In this document: positions 55,319 through 63,681 of the stretch, in pieces
Layout: each line of letters opens with the position of its first letter
Numbering within the stretch: the stretch's first letter is position 1
Source: Anaerococcus mediterraneensis
GTDB lineage: Bacteria > Bacillota > Clostridia > Tissierellales > Peptoniphilaceae
Reading direction: 5' to 3'
Length of the DNA stretch: 64,000 bases
Assembly: GCF_900128415.1 (NCBI RefSeq)
Contig: NZ_LT635772.1
Coordinates: 868,001 to 932,000 of the forward strand
Position numbers and translations under genes: made by a program
Notes under the pieces: model-generated
The model's input: only the letters and a program-made list of their open reading frames with translations
Told to the model about the DNA's origin: nothing
The model's database searches: none

Positions 55319-55346
55319 GGGATAGGCAATGGTGCCTGTCCTTTTC
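55319..55346 (+). terminator. Hairpin with T tract in the late leader
   Basis: GGATAGGCA, loop ATGG, TGCCTGTCC followed by TTTTCTTTT. A terminator or antitermination target about 50 bp after the late TSS. Confidence 0.65.
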
Positions 55347-55368
55347 TTTTGTCGATTTTAGGTCTATG

Positions 55369-55496
55369 AGTCAGGTCATCCAACCATTAACCTCCTTTTA
55401 AAATATAAGTATTCGGGAAGTGGTTTTTCTTGTTCTTTCGCCACTATAAAAAAAGCGTTGCATTTTCGATAATTGTTGATTGTGGATGGCCTGACT
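55369..55496. other. Structured leader or packaging-site region
   Basis: Long-range arms AGTCAGGTCATCCA (55369-55382) and TGGATGGCCTGACT (55483-55496) pair fully if one G-U is allowed. They enclose a second stem AGTGG/CCACT. The 3' arm ends two bases before the next start codon. The minus strand carries AAAGGAGGTTAATG, but only a three-codon frame follows it. Confidence 0.5.
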
Positions 55497-55497
55497 G

Positions 55498-55767
55498 ATG
55501 GACTTAGATATGGGAAATATTAAAATTAAGAAAGTAAAAAAAGGCTATATTTTATATGATGATCGTGGGGGTGGGAGACACTCTCATTTTTTTAATCGTA
55601 GGGCTGCTAGGAGATGCTTGACTTATATAAATAAGGGCATCCTACCTGACCAGCCTTATTTTGTTGAGTCTTGTAGAAGGTTGTTACCTAAAAAGGAGTT
55701 TGAGAGGTTGAGACCTCAGAGGAAGAAGGAGAAGTATTTTAATTCTCAGAAGGGTGTAAGAAGATAG
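55498..55767 (+). CDS. Small basic phage protein before the terminase
   Basis: 89 residues, very basic (YDDRGGGRHSHFFNRRAARRCLTYINKG..., RLRPQRKKEKYF). No ribosome binding site precedes either candidate ATG. The start lies directly at the base of the upstream RNA stem, so translation may be structure-controlled. HNH endonucleases often occupy this slot in related phages, but no HNH motif is present. Confidence 0.65.
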   Translation: MDLDMGNIKIKKVKKGYILYDDRGGGRHSHFFNRRAARRCLTYINKGILPDQPYFVESCRRLLPKKEFERLRPQRKKEKYFNSQKGVRR

Positions 55768-55783
55768 GAAGGGGTGATGCTCA

Positions 55784-56317
55784 TTGGCGAGGGATGAATA
55801 TGGTCTTACGTCTAATCAGAGAGCCTTTGCTGATGAGTATATCAGGAACAAGGGCAATGCGACGCAGGCTTATTTGTTTGCTTATCCTAATGTTAAAAAA
55901 GAGACTACGGCATCTTCTAATGGGTCAAAATTGCTTAGAAATACCAAGGTTTCTAAATATATAGCTGATAGGACTAAAGAGATACTAGACAAGCAAAAGA
56001 TGGGGCAGGATGAGATAATTACTACCCTTACTTCGATTGCTAGAAGAGAGGTGCAGGAGTCTTATTCTAAAACTTACAACCACTTAACAGGTGAAGTTGA
56101 AAAAGAAGTAACTTACACTTTTCAACCGTCTTTAGAAGATGTAACAAATGCCCTAAATATTTTGGTTAAGTTTCTTGGTAGTCCTATGGAAAATGAAAAG
56201 GCTAAAATCCAGATTAAGAAGATGGAGGTTGAGATTGAGTCTATGTCTGCAAGTGATGACAGAGAACTTAAGATTGATAAGTTTTTGGATCTAGTAGAGG
56301 GCGAACTCAATGACTAA
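55784..56317 (+). CDS. terS: Terminase small subunit
   Basis: 177 residues, TTG start with AAGGGGTG. LTSNQRAFADEYIRNKGNATQAYLFAYPNVKKETTASSNGSKLLRN is the DNA-binding Terminase_2 signature. The C-terminal half is helical for oligomerisation. It recognises the phage packaging site and hands DNA to TerL, whose gene overlaps its end. Confidence 0.92.
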   Translation: MARDEYGLTSNQRAFADEYIRNKGNATQAYLFAYPNVKKETTASSNGSKLLRNTKVSKYIADRTKEILDKQKMGQDEIITTLTSIARREVQESYSKTYNHLTGEVEKEVTYTFQPSLEDVTNALNILVKFLGSPMENEKAKIQIKKMEVEIESMSASDDRELKIDKFLDLVEGELND

Positions 56318-57545
56318 GCTTGATGAGATTTATACTAAAAAGCAAATAGAAATATTAAGAAAAACATGGTCTCAAGATTGGTTTATGTTAATTAATCACG
56401 GGGCTAAGCGAAGTGGTAAGACTGTTTTAAATAATGATTTGTTTTTAATGGAATTAAGACGTGTAAGGGATATAGCAAAAGCTGAAGGTGTTGACGAGCC
56501 TATGTATATTTTGGCTGGTGTATCTTCTAAAACTATCCAGAACAATATTTTAACTGAACTAACTAATAAGTATGATGTTGATTTTAAATTTGATAAGCAC
56601 GGGTCTTTTAAGATGTTTGGTGTAAAGATTATACAAGCTTTTACAGGGACTATTGGAGGTCTTGGAGGTATCAGAGGTATGACAGCCTATGGGGCGTATA
56701 TCAACGAGGCCTCACTTGCAAGACGTGAAGTTTTTGATGAGATTGTTTCGAGATGTTCTGGAAAGGGAGCTAGGATACTTTGTGATACTAACCCAGATAA
56801 TCCAGAACATTGGCTGAAAAAAGAGTACATCGATAATCCAACGGATAGGATTTTATCTTATAAATTTACTATTTTTGATAATACTTTTTTGGATAAAAGG
56901 TATTTACAATCAACCATCGAGACCACCCCAGCTGGGATGTTTACGGAGCGTAACATTTATGGAAATTGGGTGTCTGGCGATGGCATGGTTTATAAGGATT
57001 TTGATGGAGATAAACATTTCATTGATGATATAAAAGATTACAATTTCAAAAGATACATAGCTGGAGTTGACTGGGGTTATGGTCACTATGGAGCTATTGT
57101 GGTTTTTGGTGTCACTGATGATGATAAATATATAATGATTGAGGAACACGCCAAGACAGGTGAAGAAATTGATTATTGGGTGGATATTGCTAAAGGTATC
57201 AAGAAAAGATACGGCAATATCCCTTTTTATTGCGATTCTGCAAGAGTGGAGCATATAGACAGGTTTATTCGTGAAGGATTAAAGGCTTATCTTGGCAATA
57301 AAGCGGTGATACCTGGCATTGAGTATGTGGCTACTCTTTATAAGACTAACAAGCTTTTTATTTATAAGTCTGTATCTAAAAGATTTAGTGAAGAGATATA
57401 TTCTTATGTCTGGGCAGATACTGCTGGAGCTGATAAGGTTAAAGAAGAATTTGATGATGTGCAAGATGCTATTAGATATGCCCTTTATACTGATAAGGCT
57501 GATGGTGGTATCAAGACCATGAGTAGAAAAGTACTAGGAATTTAA
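56310..57545 (+). CDS. terL: Terminase large subunit
   Basis: 411 residues, PBSX/SPP1 type. Walker A-like GAKRSGKT near residue 31, Walker B-like region GAYINEASLA near 128, and the nuclease acidic residues in AGVDWGYGHYGAIVVFG and PFYCDSARVEHIDR. Packages DNA into proheads by ATP hydrolysis and cuts concatemers. Confidence 0.94.
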   Translation: MTKLDEIYTKKQIEILRKTWSQDWFMLINHGAKRSGKTVLNNDLFLMELRRVRDIAKAEGVDEPMYILAGVSSKTIQNNILTELTNKYDVDFKFDKHGSFKMFGVKIIQAFTGTIGGLGGIRGMTAYGAYINEASLARREVFDEIVSRCSGKGARILCDTNPDNPEHWLKKEYIDNPTDRILSYKFTIFDNTFLDKRYLQSTIETTPAGMFTERNIYGNWVSGDGMVYKDFDGDKHFIDDIKDYNFKRYIAGVDWGYGHYGAIVVFGVTDDDKYIMIEEHAKTGEEIDYWVDIAKGIKKRYGNIPFYCDSARVEHIDRFIREGLKAYLGNKAVIPGIEYVATLYKTNKLFIYKSVSKRFSEEIYSYVWADTAGADKVKEEFDDVQDAIRYALYTDKADGGIKTMSRKVLGI

Positions 57546-57557
57546 TGGAGTTAAAAT

Positions 57558-57824
57558 ATGAAGGTTTATTTGGTATTAGAGATTAATTTTGGGACGGAAG
57601 GGGACTATGGTTTTTCTACTGGTCTTATTTGGGCATCTTTGGATAAGAAAAAAGCTTTGGAATTCATCGGTGAAAAGAAATCTAACTTAAACGAAGATGG
57701 AACTAAAAAAGATGACTTGCCTGACGAAGAAGATTGCTATTATCCATCTAGGTACGATTATCAATTATTAGAGTACGAGTTGGAAAAAGAAGATTATCAA
57801 TACATAGCTGGAGAAATTGAGTAG
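57558..57824 (+). CDS. Small acidic phage protein between terL and portal
   Basis: 88 residues, alpha/beta, acidic (KVYLVLEINFGTEGDYGFSTGLIWASLDKKKALEFI). Unknown function. Confidence 0.65.
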   Translation: MKVYLVLEINFGTEGDYGFSTGLIWASLDKKKALEFIGEKKSNLNEDGTKKDDLPDEEDCYYPSRYDYQLLEYELEKEDYQYIAGEIE

Positions 57825-57834
57825 GAGATGGGAT

Positions 57835-59247
57835 TTGAAAGTTGAAAGTTATATAACAGCAAAGATGGAGTTGCCTATGAGGATTTGCTTGCCAGCAGAT
57901 ACGGAGGTGACTCCTTCTTTGATTAAAACATTAATCGAAATTAAAAATCAGGATAATAAGAGGTATTTAACTCTACAAGGATATTATGAGGGTAGGGCAA
58001 AGATTGATGAGAGAAAGAAAGATTCTCATAAATCTAATAATAAGATGGGACTTGATTATGCATCTTATATTGTCGATATACTTCAAGGTATGGCGGTTGG
58101 TAGACCTGTTATATATGGAGTTAGTATTGAAGATAGGGAAAAATTTGCTATTATCCAAGATATATTAGATTCAAACCGTGAGCAGGACGAAAATACAGCC
58201 CTTGCTAAGATGAGCGGTATCAACGGCTTAGGTTATGAGATAAATTACGTTGATGAAGAAGGAAATTATAAATTTAATGAGATAGACCCTCAAAACATAA
58301 TTTATATTTACGATGATAAGATTAATCCTAAACCATGGTTAGCCCTTTATGTGAGGGATGAAATTAGCCTTGAAAACCTAACTGCCGATGAAAAGAGTCA
58401 GGCTGTTACGGCTTATATGGTGGATGTAATTCAGGAGTATAAGACGGGCAATGATGGTTATGTTTTAGTAGATGAGTATGAGAATATCCTCCATAAATTC
58501 CCTGTTATTGAGTGGGCAAATAACGATGAGTATATAGGTGATTTTGAAAGGGTTTTATCCTTAATCGATGCTATAAATTTAATTTACTCCGATAATGTTA
58601 ATAATTTTGAGGAGCAGGTCAACGCCTTACTTATCCTATGGGGAATGGTTAATACTGATTCAGAAGATTTTAAAAAGCTAAAAGAAGATGGGGTTTTACT
58701 TGCTACTAGCCAAGCTTCAGGCAAACAGGATGCTAAGTTTATTACAAGAGATATAAACGATGAGTCTATACAAAACCTTATAAAGAATTTAGATGAGGCA
58801 ATCCATAAATTCTCAAAAGCTCCTAATGTTTCTGATGAAAAGTTTTCTGGGACTGCATCTGGAGAGAGTCAGAAATACAAGGTCTTTGCTACTGATCAAG
58901 TGATTGAATTAAAACAAAGAAAATACCATACAGCCCTAACTCAAAGATTAGACCTTATATGTGAGTATATAAGGCTTAAACATGGTGTAGAACTTGATTA
59001 TAGGGATATAGCAATTAATTTCCAAGATAATAAGCCTTATGATGAACTTAAGAATGCTCAGACCGTGAAACAATTACTAGATGCAGGAACTTCTAAGCAG
59101 TTTGCCTTTTCTAAACTTAAGGGTATCGATGATGTCGGCGAGGAACTAGAAAGACAAAGGCAGGAAAAAGAGGAAGCCTATCAAACCTATGCTGATTCTT
59201 TTATGACTGATGAAAAAGAAGATGAAGATGTAGAAGATGAAGGATAA
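57835..59247 (+). CDS. Portal protein (SPP1 gp6-like)
   Basis: 470 residues. The TTG at 57835 has an AGGAG site at seven-base spacing and is preferred over an in-frame TTG 18 bases earlier that overlaps the previous gene. NKMGLDYASYIVDILQGMAVGRPVIY and LEEAIHKFSKAPNVSDEKFSGTASGESQKYK-like segments are characteristic of this portal family. Forms the dodecameric DNA gateway. Acidic C-terminal tail. Confidence 0.92.
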   Translation: MKVESYITAKMELPMRICLPADTEVTPSLIKTLIEIKNQDNKRYLTLQGYYEGRAKIDERKKDSHKSNNKMGLDYASYIVDILQGMAVGRPVIYGVSIEDREKFAIIQDILDSNREQDENTALAKMSGINGLGYEINYVDEEGNYKFNEIDPQNIIYIYDDKINPKPWLALYVRDEISLENLTADEKSQAVTAYMVDVIQEYKTGNDGYVLVDEYENILHKFPVIEWANNDEYIGDFERVLSLIDAINLIYSDNVNNFEEQVNALLILWGMVNTDSEDFKKLKEDGVLLATSQASGKQDAKFITRDINDESIQNLIKNLDEAIHKFSKAPNVSDEKFSGTASGESQKYKVFATDQVIELKQRKYHTALTQRLDLICEYIRLKHGVELDYRDIAINFQDNKPYDELKNAQTVKQLLDAGTSKQFAFSKLKGIDDVGEELERQRQEKEEAYQTYADSFMTDEKEDEDVEDEG

Positions 59248-60067
59248 ATTCGAGCGTATTTCACGTGCTATTGAGAAGTTAATCAAGAAAAGGTGTAAAG
59301 GTATTAATCAAAACTACAATCGCTCCTACAAGCGAATAAGGGGCGAATTAAGGAGGCTCTATGATGAGTACGAAGTTGAGGGGCAGATCTCAATTGACGA
59401 TTTAAGAAGATTCAAGGAGTTAGAGAGATTAGATGCCTTGACTACTAGGGTTGTCGTGTCTATGTATAAGGATAATGAGAAATTGATTGATAAGATTTTA
59501 TATGATATAGCTGACAAGACTAGGGTTGAGTCAATAAAGGCTATGGACGCTGGTATTCCTGCTATAGACAAAACTTTTAATGCTAAGGACATAGTACATA
59601 AGAGGGTAGGAGGTCGTGTTTGGGTTGAGAGAGTCGAGCATAGGGCATCCAACACTAATTATGATATTAATTCCTTGATTCGTGCAGGTATGGAGCGTGG
59701 AGACTCTTATACTCAAATTGCTAGAGATTTGAAAAAGAAATTTGGGATGGATAATGCGAGTGTCAACCGTCTTGTTAGGACTGAGGGGTCTAGGGTGGTT
59801 GAAGATAGTAAATTCTCTACCTTTGAAGAGATAGCGAAAAATCCTAAGATCGAGGTTTATAAGATTTGGCATACTATGAGCGATGAGAGGGTGAGGTCGA
59901 GTCACCAAGCTATGGAGGGGGTCAAGGTCAAGATGGATGAAGAATTTACCCTGCCTAGTGGGGCGACTTGCTTGTATCCTAAAACTACTGGTTATCCAGA
60001 GGAGGATATAAACTGTCGTTGCTATGTGGAGTATGTGACGGAGATTAAGGATAAAGAAGAAATTTAA
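59237..60067 (+). CDS. Phage minor head protein (Mu gpF/SPP1 gp7-like)
   Basis: 276 residues, overlapping the portal gene by 11 bases. SYTQIARDLKKKFGMDNASVNRLVRTEGSRVVEDS and the C-terminal IWHTMSDERVRSSHQAMEGVKV...ATCLYPKTTGYPEEDINCRCYVEYV are the Mu-F-like head morphogenesis signature with its conserved CxC. Confidence 0.93.
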   Translation: MKDKFERISRAIEKLIKKRCKGINQNYNRSYKRIRGELRRLYDEYEVEGQISIDDLRRFKELERLDALTTRVVVSMYKDNEKLIDKILYDIADKTRVESIKAMDAGIPAIDKTFNAKDIVHKRVGGRVWVERVEHRASNTNYDINSLIRAGMERGDSYTQIARDLKKKFGMDNASVNRLVRTEGSRVVEDSKFSTFEEIAKNPKIEVYKIWHTMSDERVRSSHQAMEGVKVKMDEEFTLPSGATCLYPKTTGYPEEDINCRCYVEYVTEIKDKEEI

Positions 60068-60132
60068 TAGAAATTAAGACGGTATAAAAGCCGTCTTTTT
60101 AGTACGAATTTATCTATTATTTAATTATTTTC

Positions 60133-60161
60133 TTGACTGATTGAATGATTGAATGTATAAT
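60133..60161 (+). promoter_or_regulatory. Strong promoter inside the late operon
   Basis: TTGACT, 17 bp spacer (GATTGAATG twice overlapping), TATAAT. Independent of the late promoter, just before the RHH gene. Confidence 0.8.
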
Positions 60162-60179
60162 TCAAACCAGGAGGTCAAG

Positions 60180-60314
60180 ATGAAAACAATTACGATAAGG
60201 CTTGATGATGAATTGCACAAAAAATTCAAACTATATGCGTTAGAAAATAATAAAAGTATGCAAGAAATCATTGAAGAATATATAAAAAAAATAATTAAAG
60301 AAAAAAATAAGTAA
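60180..60314 (+). CDS. Ribbon-helix-helix (CopG/HicB-like) protein, 44 aa
   Basis: MKTITIRLDDELHKKFKLYA then NNKSMQEIIEEYIKKIIK: the short beta strand plus two helices of the RHH fold, complete in 44 residues. Starts after the excellent AGGAGGTCAAG site, 19 bp after the -10 box. Small RHH proteins repress their own promoter; the GATTGAATG direct repeat in the promoter spacer is a candidate binding site. Confidence 0.8.
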   Translation: MKTITIRLDDELHKKFKLYALENNKSMQEIIEEYIKKIIKEKNK

Positions 60315-60318
60315 AAAA

Positions 60319-60412
60319 AGAACGATGGTTATAAGTTTAGCCACTCAACCATCGTTGCAGAGAAACGTTGTTTATAAATATAAATACAATGTTTCCTTAT
60401 CAACATTGTACT
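60319..60412 (+). other. Two hairpins between the RHH gene and the Rha-like gene
   Basis: AACGATGGTT (60321) pairs with AACCATCGTT (60347); TACAATGTT (60385) pairs with AACATTGTA (60402). No T tract follows, so attenuators or mRNA-stability elements are more likely than terminators. Confidence 0.55.
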
Positions 60413-60449
60413 ATAAATAGCGGTTTCTTTCAATATGGAAGGACTTAAA

Positions 60450-61340
60450 ATGAACAGTTTAGTGCAAGTAAAAAATGACAAGAATTATGGACTCATAACA
60501 ACCAGTAGAATAGTTGCTGATGGTTTAGGTAAAAGACACAGCAATATTATCAGAGATTTAGATAAGATTTCAGAAAACTCAAATGTGAGTTCTCTGATTA
60601 TTCCAACAACTTACAAGGTAAAAGGTCAAAAAAGAGAATACAAGGAATATCTACTAACAAAAGACGGTTTCACCTTATATATGTTTAACATTCAAGGATA
60701 TAATGATTTTAAGATGGCATATATAAATGAGTTTAATCGCATGGAACGACTTCTTAACGGTGAGCAACTAGAACTAGAAGCTTACAAGCTAGAAAAGAAA
60801 ACTTACAAGGGTAAACCTGTTATGACTGTTAGGGATATATCTTATATTACTGGACAAAATAAAGACTCTTTAAATTGGATTATAAAAAGAGATAGCCTTG
60901 GTTTGTTGCTACAAGGTAGATCACTTGAAGATTTTAGAGAAGAAAATGGTTTTGTTTTAGGAGCAACAAGAAGATTAAATATTCTTTTCAATGAAGATGT
61001 ATATGAGCTTACAAAAAATCAAAACATACCTGGAGAAAAGAGAAATAGAATTAATGAGTATTTCAATAATTCATCTATTCCTAGAGAGGAAAAGAGTATC
61101 AAAGTAAAGGATGTTGAAATATTACAGAAAGTAGAAAAGTTAAATACTTTATATTTTCTAATACAAAGATTTGGCATTGATAAAAAAATGAAAGGTGATA
61201 TAACTGAAATAATTTCAGAAAGATATGTTGAACTAGGATTTTTAGACCATAAATGCAGAGATTTGAGTGTGCATACTCTTGAAGGTTGGAACTTGGGTTG
61301 TAAATTTCAAAATTACAAAATGATGATTATAAACAATTAA
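60450..61340 (+). CDS. Rha-family phage regulatory protein
   Basis: 296 residues from the ATG preceded by GGAAGGA; an ATG five codons earlier has no such site. LITTSRIVADGLGKRHSNIIRDLDKI...YKEYLLTKDGFTLYMFNIQGYNDFKMAYINEFNRME is the Rha domain. The C-terminal 150 residues contain a further DNA-binding-like region (MTVRDISYITGQNKDSLNWIIKRDSLG). It interrupts the head genes and has its own promoter. Confidence 0.88.
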   Translation: MNSLVQVKNDKNYGLITTSRIVADGLGKRHSNIIRDLDKISENSNVSSLIIPTTYKVKGQKREYKEYLLTKDGFTLYMFNIQGYNDFKMAYINEFNRMERLLNGEQLELEAYKLEKKTYKGKPVMTVRDISYITGQNKDSLNWIIKRDSLGLLLQGRSLEDFREENGFVLGATRRLNILFNEDVYELTKNQNIPGEKRNRINEYFNNSSIPREEKSIKVKDVEILQKVEKLNTLYFLIQRFGIDKKMKGDITEIISERYVELGFLDHKCRDLSVHTLEGWNLGCKFQNYKMMIINN

Positions 61341-61451
61341 ATAGTATTAAATTAGGGAGCTTTTGGGCTTCCTTTTTTATTGTCTTTGACTGGTTAGACG
61401 TTAAAGAAGCTAGGGATTATATGGCTGACGAGCCTTAAACGGGAGGATTAG

Positions 61452-62063
61452 ATGAAAGATTTATTGATTAAGGATATCAACCTACAAAGATTTGCCGATG
61501 AGGGGCAGGCGGTAGGTGAAGAACAAGGCCAAGATACAAATCAAGGTCAAGATGAAGGACAGGAAGAGGCAAAGACTTATAGCCAAGAAGAATTGGATAA
61601 GGCTGTAAGCGAGGCGACTAAGGGCTATGTAAGTCAGGAAAAGGTTGAGGAAATCATAGCTAAGACCATAGCCAAGGAGAGAAAGAAGGCGGAGGATGCT
61701 GAAAGGTTATCCAAGCTTTCTGAAAAAGAAAGAGCTGAGGAACAGGCCAAGCTAGATAAACAAGAGATTGAAGAATTAAGGGCTAAGTTAAAAATGAAAG
61801 ACCTTGAGGAAGATACGGTCAAGGAACTAAAAGACCAAGACCTTGAGTCTGAATTTCTTGAATTTGTTATAGCGGATGATGCGGAAAAAACTTTTGCAAA
61901 GATAAAAAGATTTAAACCGTTATTTGATAGGGCTGTTAATCGAGCTTTAGACGAGAGAGTAAGAGGAAAAAGTCCACAAGGGACTAATAATCTAAGAACT
62001 AAGAAAGATGTGCTAGGAGCTGAAAATATCGGTGAATATGCACAAAAACAAAGAATTATTTAA
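61452..62063 (+). CDS. Phage scaffold protein (GP20-like)
   Basis: 203 residues, a long charged coiled coil from 40 to 140 (Gln/Glu/Lys rich) flanked by flexible ends (GQDTNQGQDEGQEE). This is the typical phage minor structural GP20/scaffold shape, and the position directly before the capsid gene fits. Guides prohead assembly and is then lost or cleaved. Confidence 0.85.
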   Translation: MKDLLIKDINLQRFADEGQAVGEEQGQDTNQGQDEGQEEAKTYSQEELDKAVSEATKGYVSQEKVEEIIAKTIAKERKKAEDAERLSKLSEKERAEEQAKLDKQEIEELRAKLKMKDLEEDTVKELKDQDLESEFLEFVIADDAEKTFAKIKRFKPLFDRAVNRALDERVRGKSPQGTNNLRTKKDVLGAENIGEYAQKQRII

Positions 62064-62077
62064 GGAGAATTTAAATT

Positions 62078-63022
62078 ATGGCAAAATTACAAACTAAAGC
62101 AACTTTTAATCCAGAAACTATACTATTATCGGATGCAATGACAGGTGAAGTGCCTAAAGAACAAGGCGAGTTAGTTATAAAGCAAGTTGTAGATGATTCG
62201 TTAGTTACTAAGCTAGCTAAGTATGAGCCTATGACTGCACTAAGAAAAGAATTTACTTATCTTGCAGAAGGACCTGGTGCTTACTGGGTTAATGAAGGTG
62301 AAGTGATTCAAACTTCTAAGGCTAAGTGGCTACCAATCACAATGGAAGCTCATAAATTAGCGGTAATCTTACCAGTATCTAATGAGTTTTTAAAATACAC
62401 TGTTAGCGACTTTTTCAATCAAATGAAGCCTAAAATTGCGGAAGCTTTCCAAGCTAAATTTGATAAGTCTGTTCTATTTGGTGGAGATGATTCGCCATTT
62501 CCTAAAGGTATATCTGTTTTTGAAAGGGCGACTACTGAAGGTAATATCGTTACCCAAACTGATAATCCATATAAGGATATAAATCACTTAATGGCACTAA
62601 TCGAGGATGCCGATCTAGAACCACAAGCAATAGCAACTACTAGAAGCTATAACAAAGACTTAAGGGGTGCACTTGATGGTAGAAACCTACCTATCTTTAA
62701 TGATGCAAGACAAGGCGTGACTGCGGATGTTTTAGGTCTTCCTATTGCGTATGGAAAAAGAAAAGCATGGGATAAGGATAAGGCAATTGCTCTAACTGGT
62801 GACTTTGATAATCTTTTCTATGGTATTCCACAAGGTATAGAATATAAAATCCTAGAGGAAGCAACTTTAACATCCATAGTTGGAGAAAATAACAAGCCTA
62901 TAAACCTTGCTGAAAGGGATATGGTTGGTTTAAGAGCGACTATGTATGTTGCTTTCTTGACTGTGAAAGCAGATGCCTTTGCTGCACTTAAACCTAAGGC
63001 TAAAGCAGGAGCTGAATCTTAA
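62078..63022 (+). CDS. Major capsid protein (HK97 fold)
   Basis: 314 residues. LVTKLAKYEPMTALRKEFTYLAEGPGAYWVNEGEVIQTSKAKWLPITMEAHKLAVILPVSNEFLK is the E-loop and spine region of HK97-type capsids, with the familiar C-terminal ERDMVGLRATMYVAFLTVKADAFAALK. No N-terminal delta domain, in keeping with a separate scaffold. RBS AAGGAG. Confidence 0.94.
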   Translation: MAKLQTKATFNPETILLSDAMTGEVPKEQGELVIKQVVDDSLVTKLAKYEPMTALRKEFTYLAEGPGAYWVNEGEVIQTSKAKWLPITMEAHKLAVILPVSNEFLKYTVSDFFNQMKPKIAEAFQAKFDKSVLFGGDDSPFPKGISVFERATTEGNIVTQTDNPYKDINHLMALIEDADLEPQAIATTRSYNKDLRGALDGRNLPIFNDARQGVTADVLGLPIAYGKRKAWDKDKAIALTGDFDNLFYGIPQGIEYKILEEATLTSIVGENNKPINLAERDMVGLRATMYVAFLTVKADAFAALKPKAKAGAES

Positions 63023-63279
63023 TGTTTTATAAGGCTAAGGGTCCTAGTGGGGACATAATCGAGGTTACCTCAAAGACTTACAGAGTTCTCTATGAGTCTA
63101 GGGGGTATGCCCTTGTAGATGAGGAAGAACCAGTTATTAAGGAAAACTTAAAAACTGATGAGGAAAAAGCTTATAAGGATATGTCGGTAAAAGAGCTTAA
63201 AAGCCTTTTAGACGAGAGAGAAATTCCTTATAAGGGAAATGATAAGAAAGAGAAATTAATCGAGCTAATCGAAGGATAG
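63022..63279 (+). CDS. Head protein with HeH/SAP-like tail
   Basis: 85 residues. The C-terminal MSVKELKSLLDEREIPYKGNDKKEKLIELIEG is a HeH/LEM/SAP-like helix-extended loop-helix motif, common in small phage head genes after the capsid. Start overlaps the capsid stop (TAATG). Confidence 0.8.
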   Translation: MFYKAKGPSGDIIEVTSKTYRVLYESRGYALVDEEEPVIKENLKTDEEKAYKDMSVKELKSLLDEREIPYKGNDKKEKLIELIEG

Positions 63280-63288
63280 GAGGTGTCT

Positions 63289-63681
63289 ATGGATAGTTTG
63301 ACGCCTGATATGAGATACGAACGAGACCTTGACAACGAACTTGTCGATGAAGCTATAGCAAATGAAAATATCGAGGAAGAATTTGACAGACTTCGACCAA
63401 TCTATAAAGAGTGGATAGAAGATTACTGCAATGTGACTTTTGAAGACGGGAAAATCCCTGCTATTATCGATATGGCTTTAGATGAGTTGGTGAAGACTGA
63501 CCCTAAAAGTTTTAATATATCATCTGAAAAGCTTTCTGATATGTCTATAACTTACGGAGGAGGCTCTTCTGGAGGAGGAAACGGAAGCGGTATACCTAGT
63601 TATATCCTTGCCTGGTTAGAGCCTTATAGGAGGCCCTTTTTAGTGTCTGACAAGAGGAAGAAGCCTTATGTTAGAGATTGA
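63289..63681 (+). CDS. Head-tail connector protein
   Basis: 130 residues from the ATG with AGGAGGT; an in-frame GTG two codons upstream lies within that site. Helical gp6/gp15-like body (RLRPIYKEWIEDYCNVTFEDGKIPAIIDMALDELVK) and a Gly/Ser linker before a conserved end (ILAWLEPYRRPFLVSDKRKK). Joins portal to tail. Confidence 0.78.
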   Translation: MDSLTPDMRYERDLDNELVDEAIANENIEEEFDRLRPIYKEWIEDYCNVTFEDGKIPAIIDMALDELVKTDPKSFNISSEKLSDMSITYGGGSSGGGNGSGIPSYILAWLEPYRRPFLVSDKRKKPYVRD

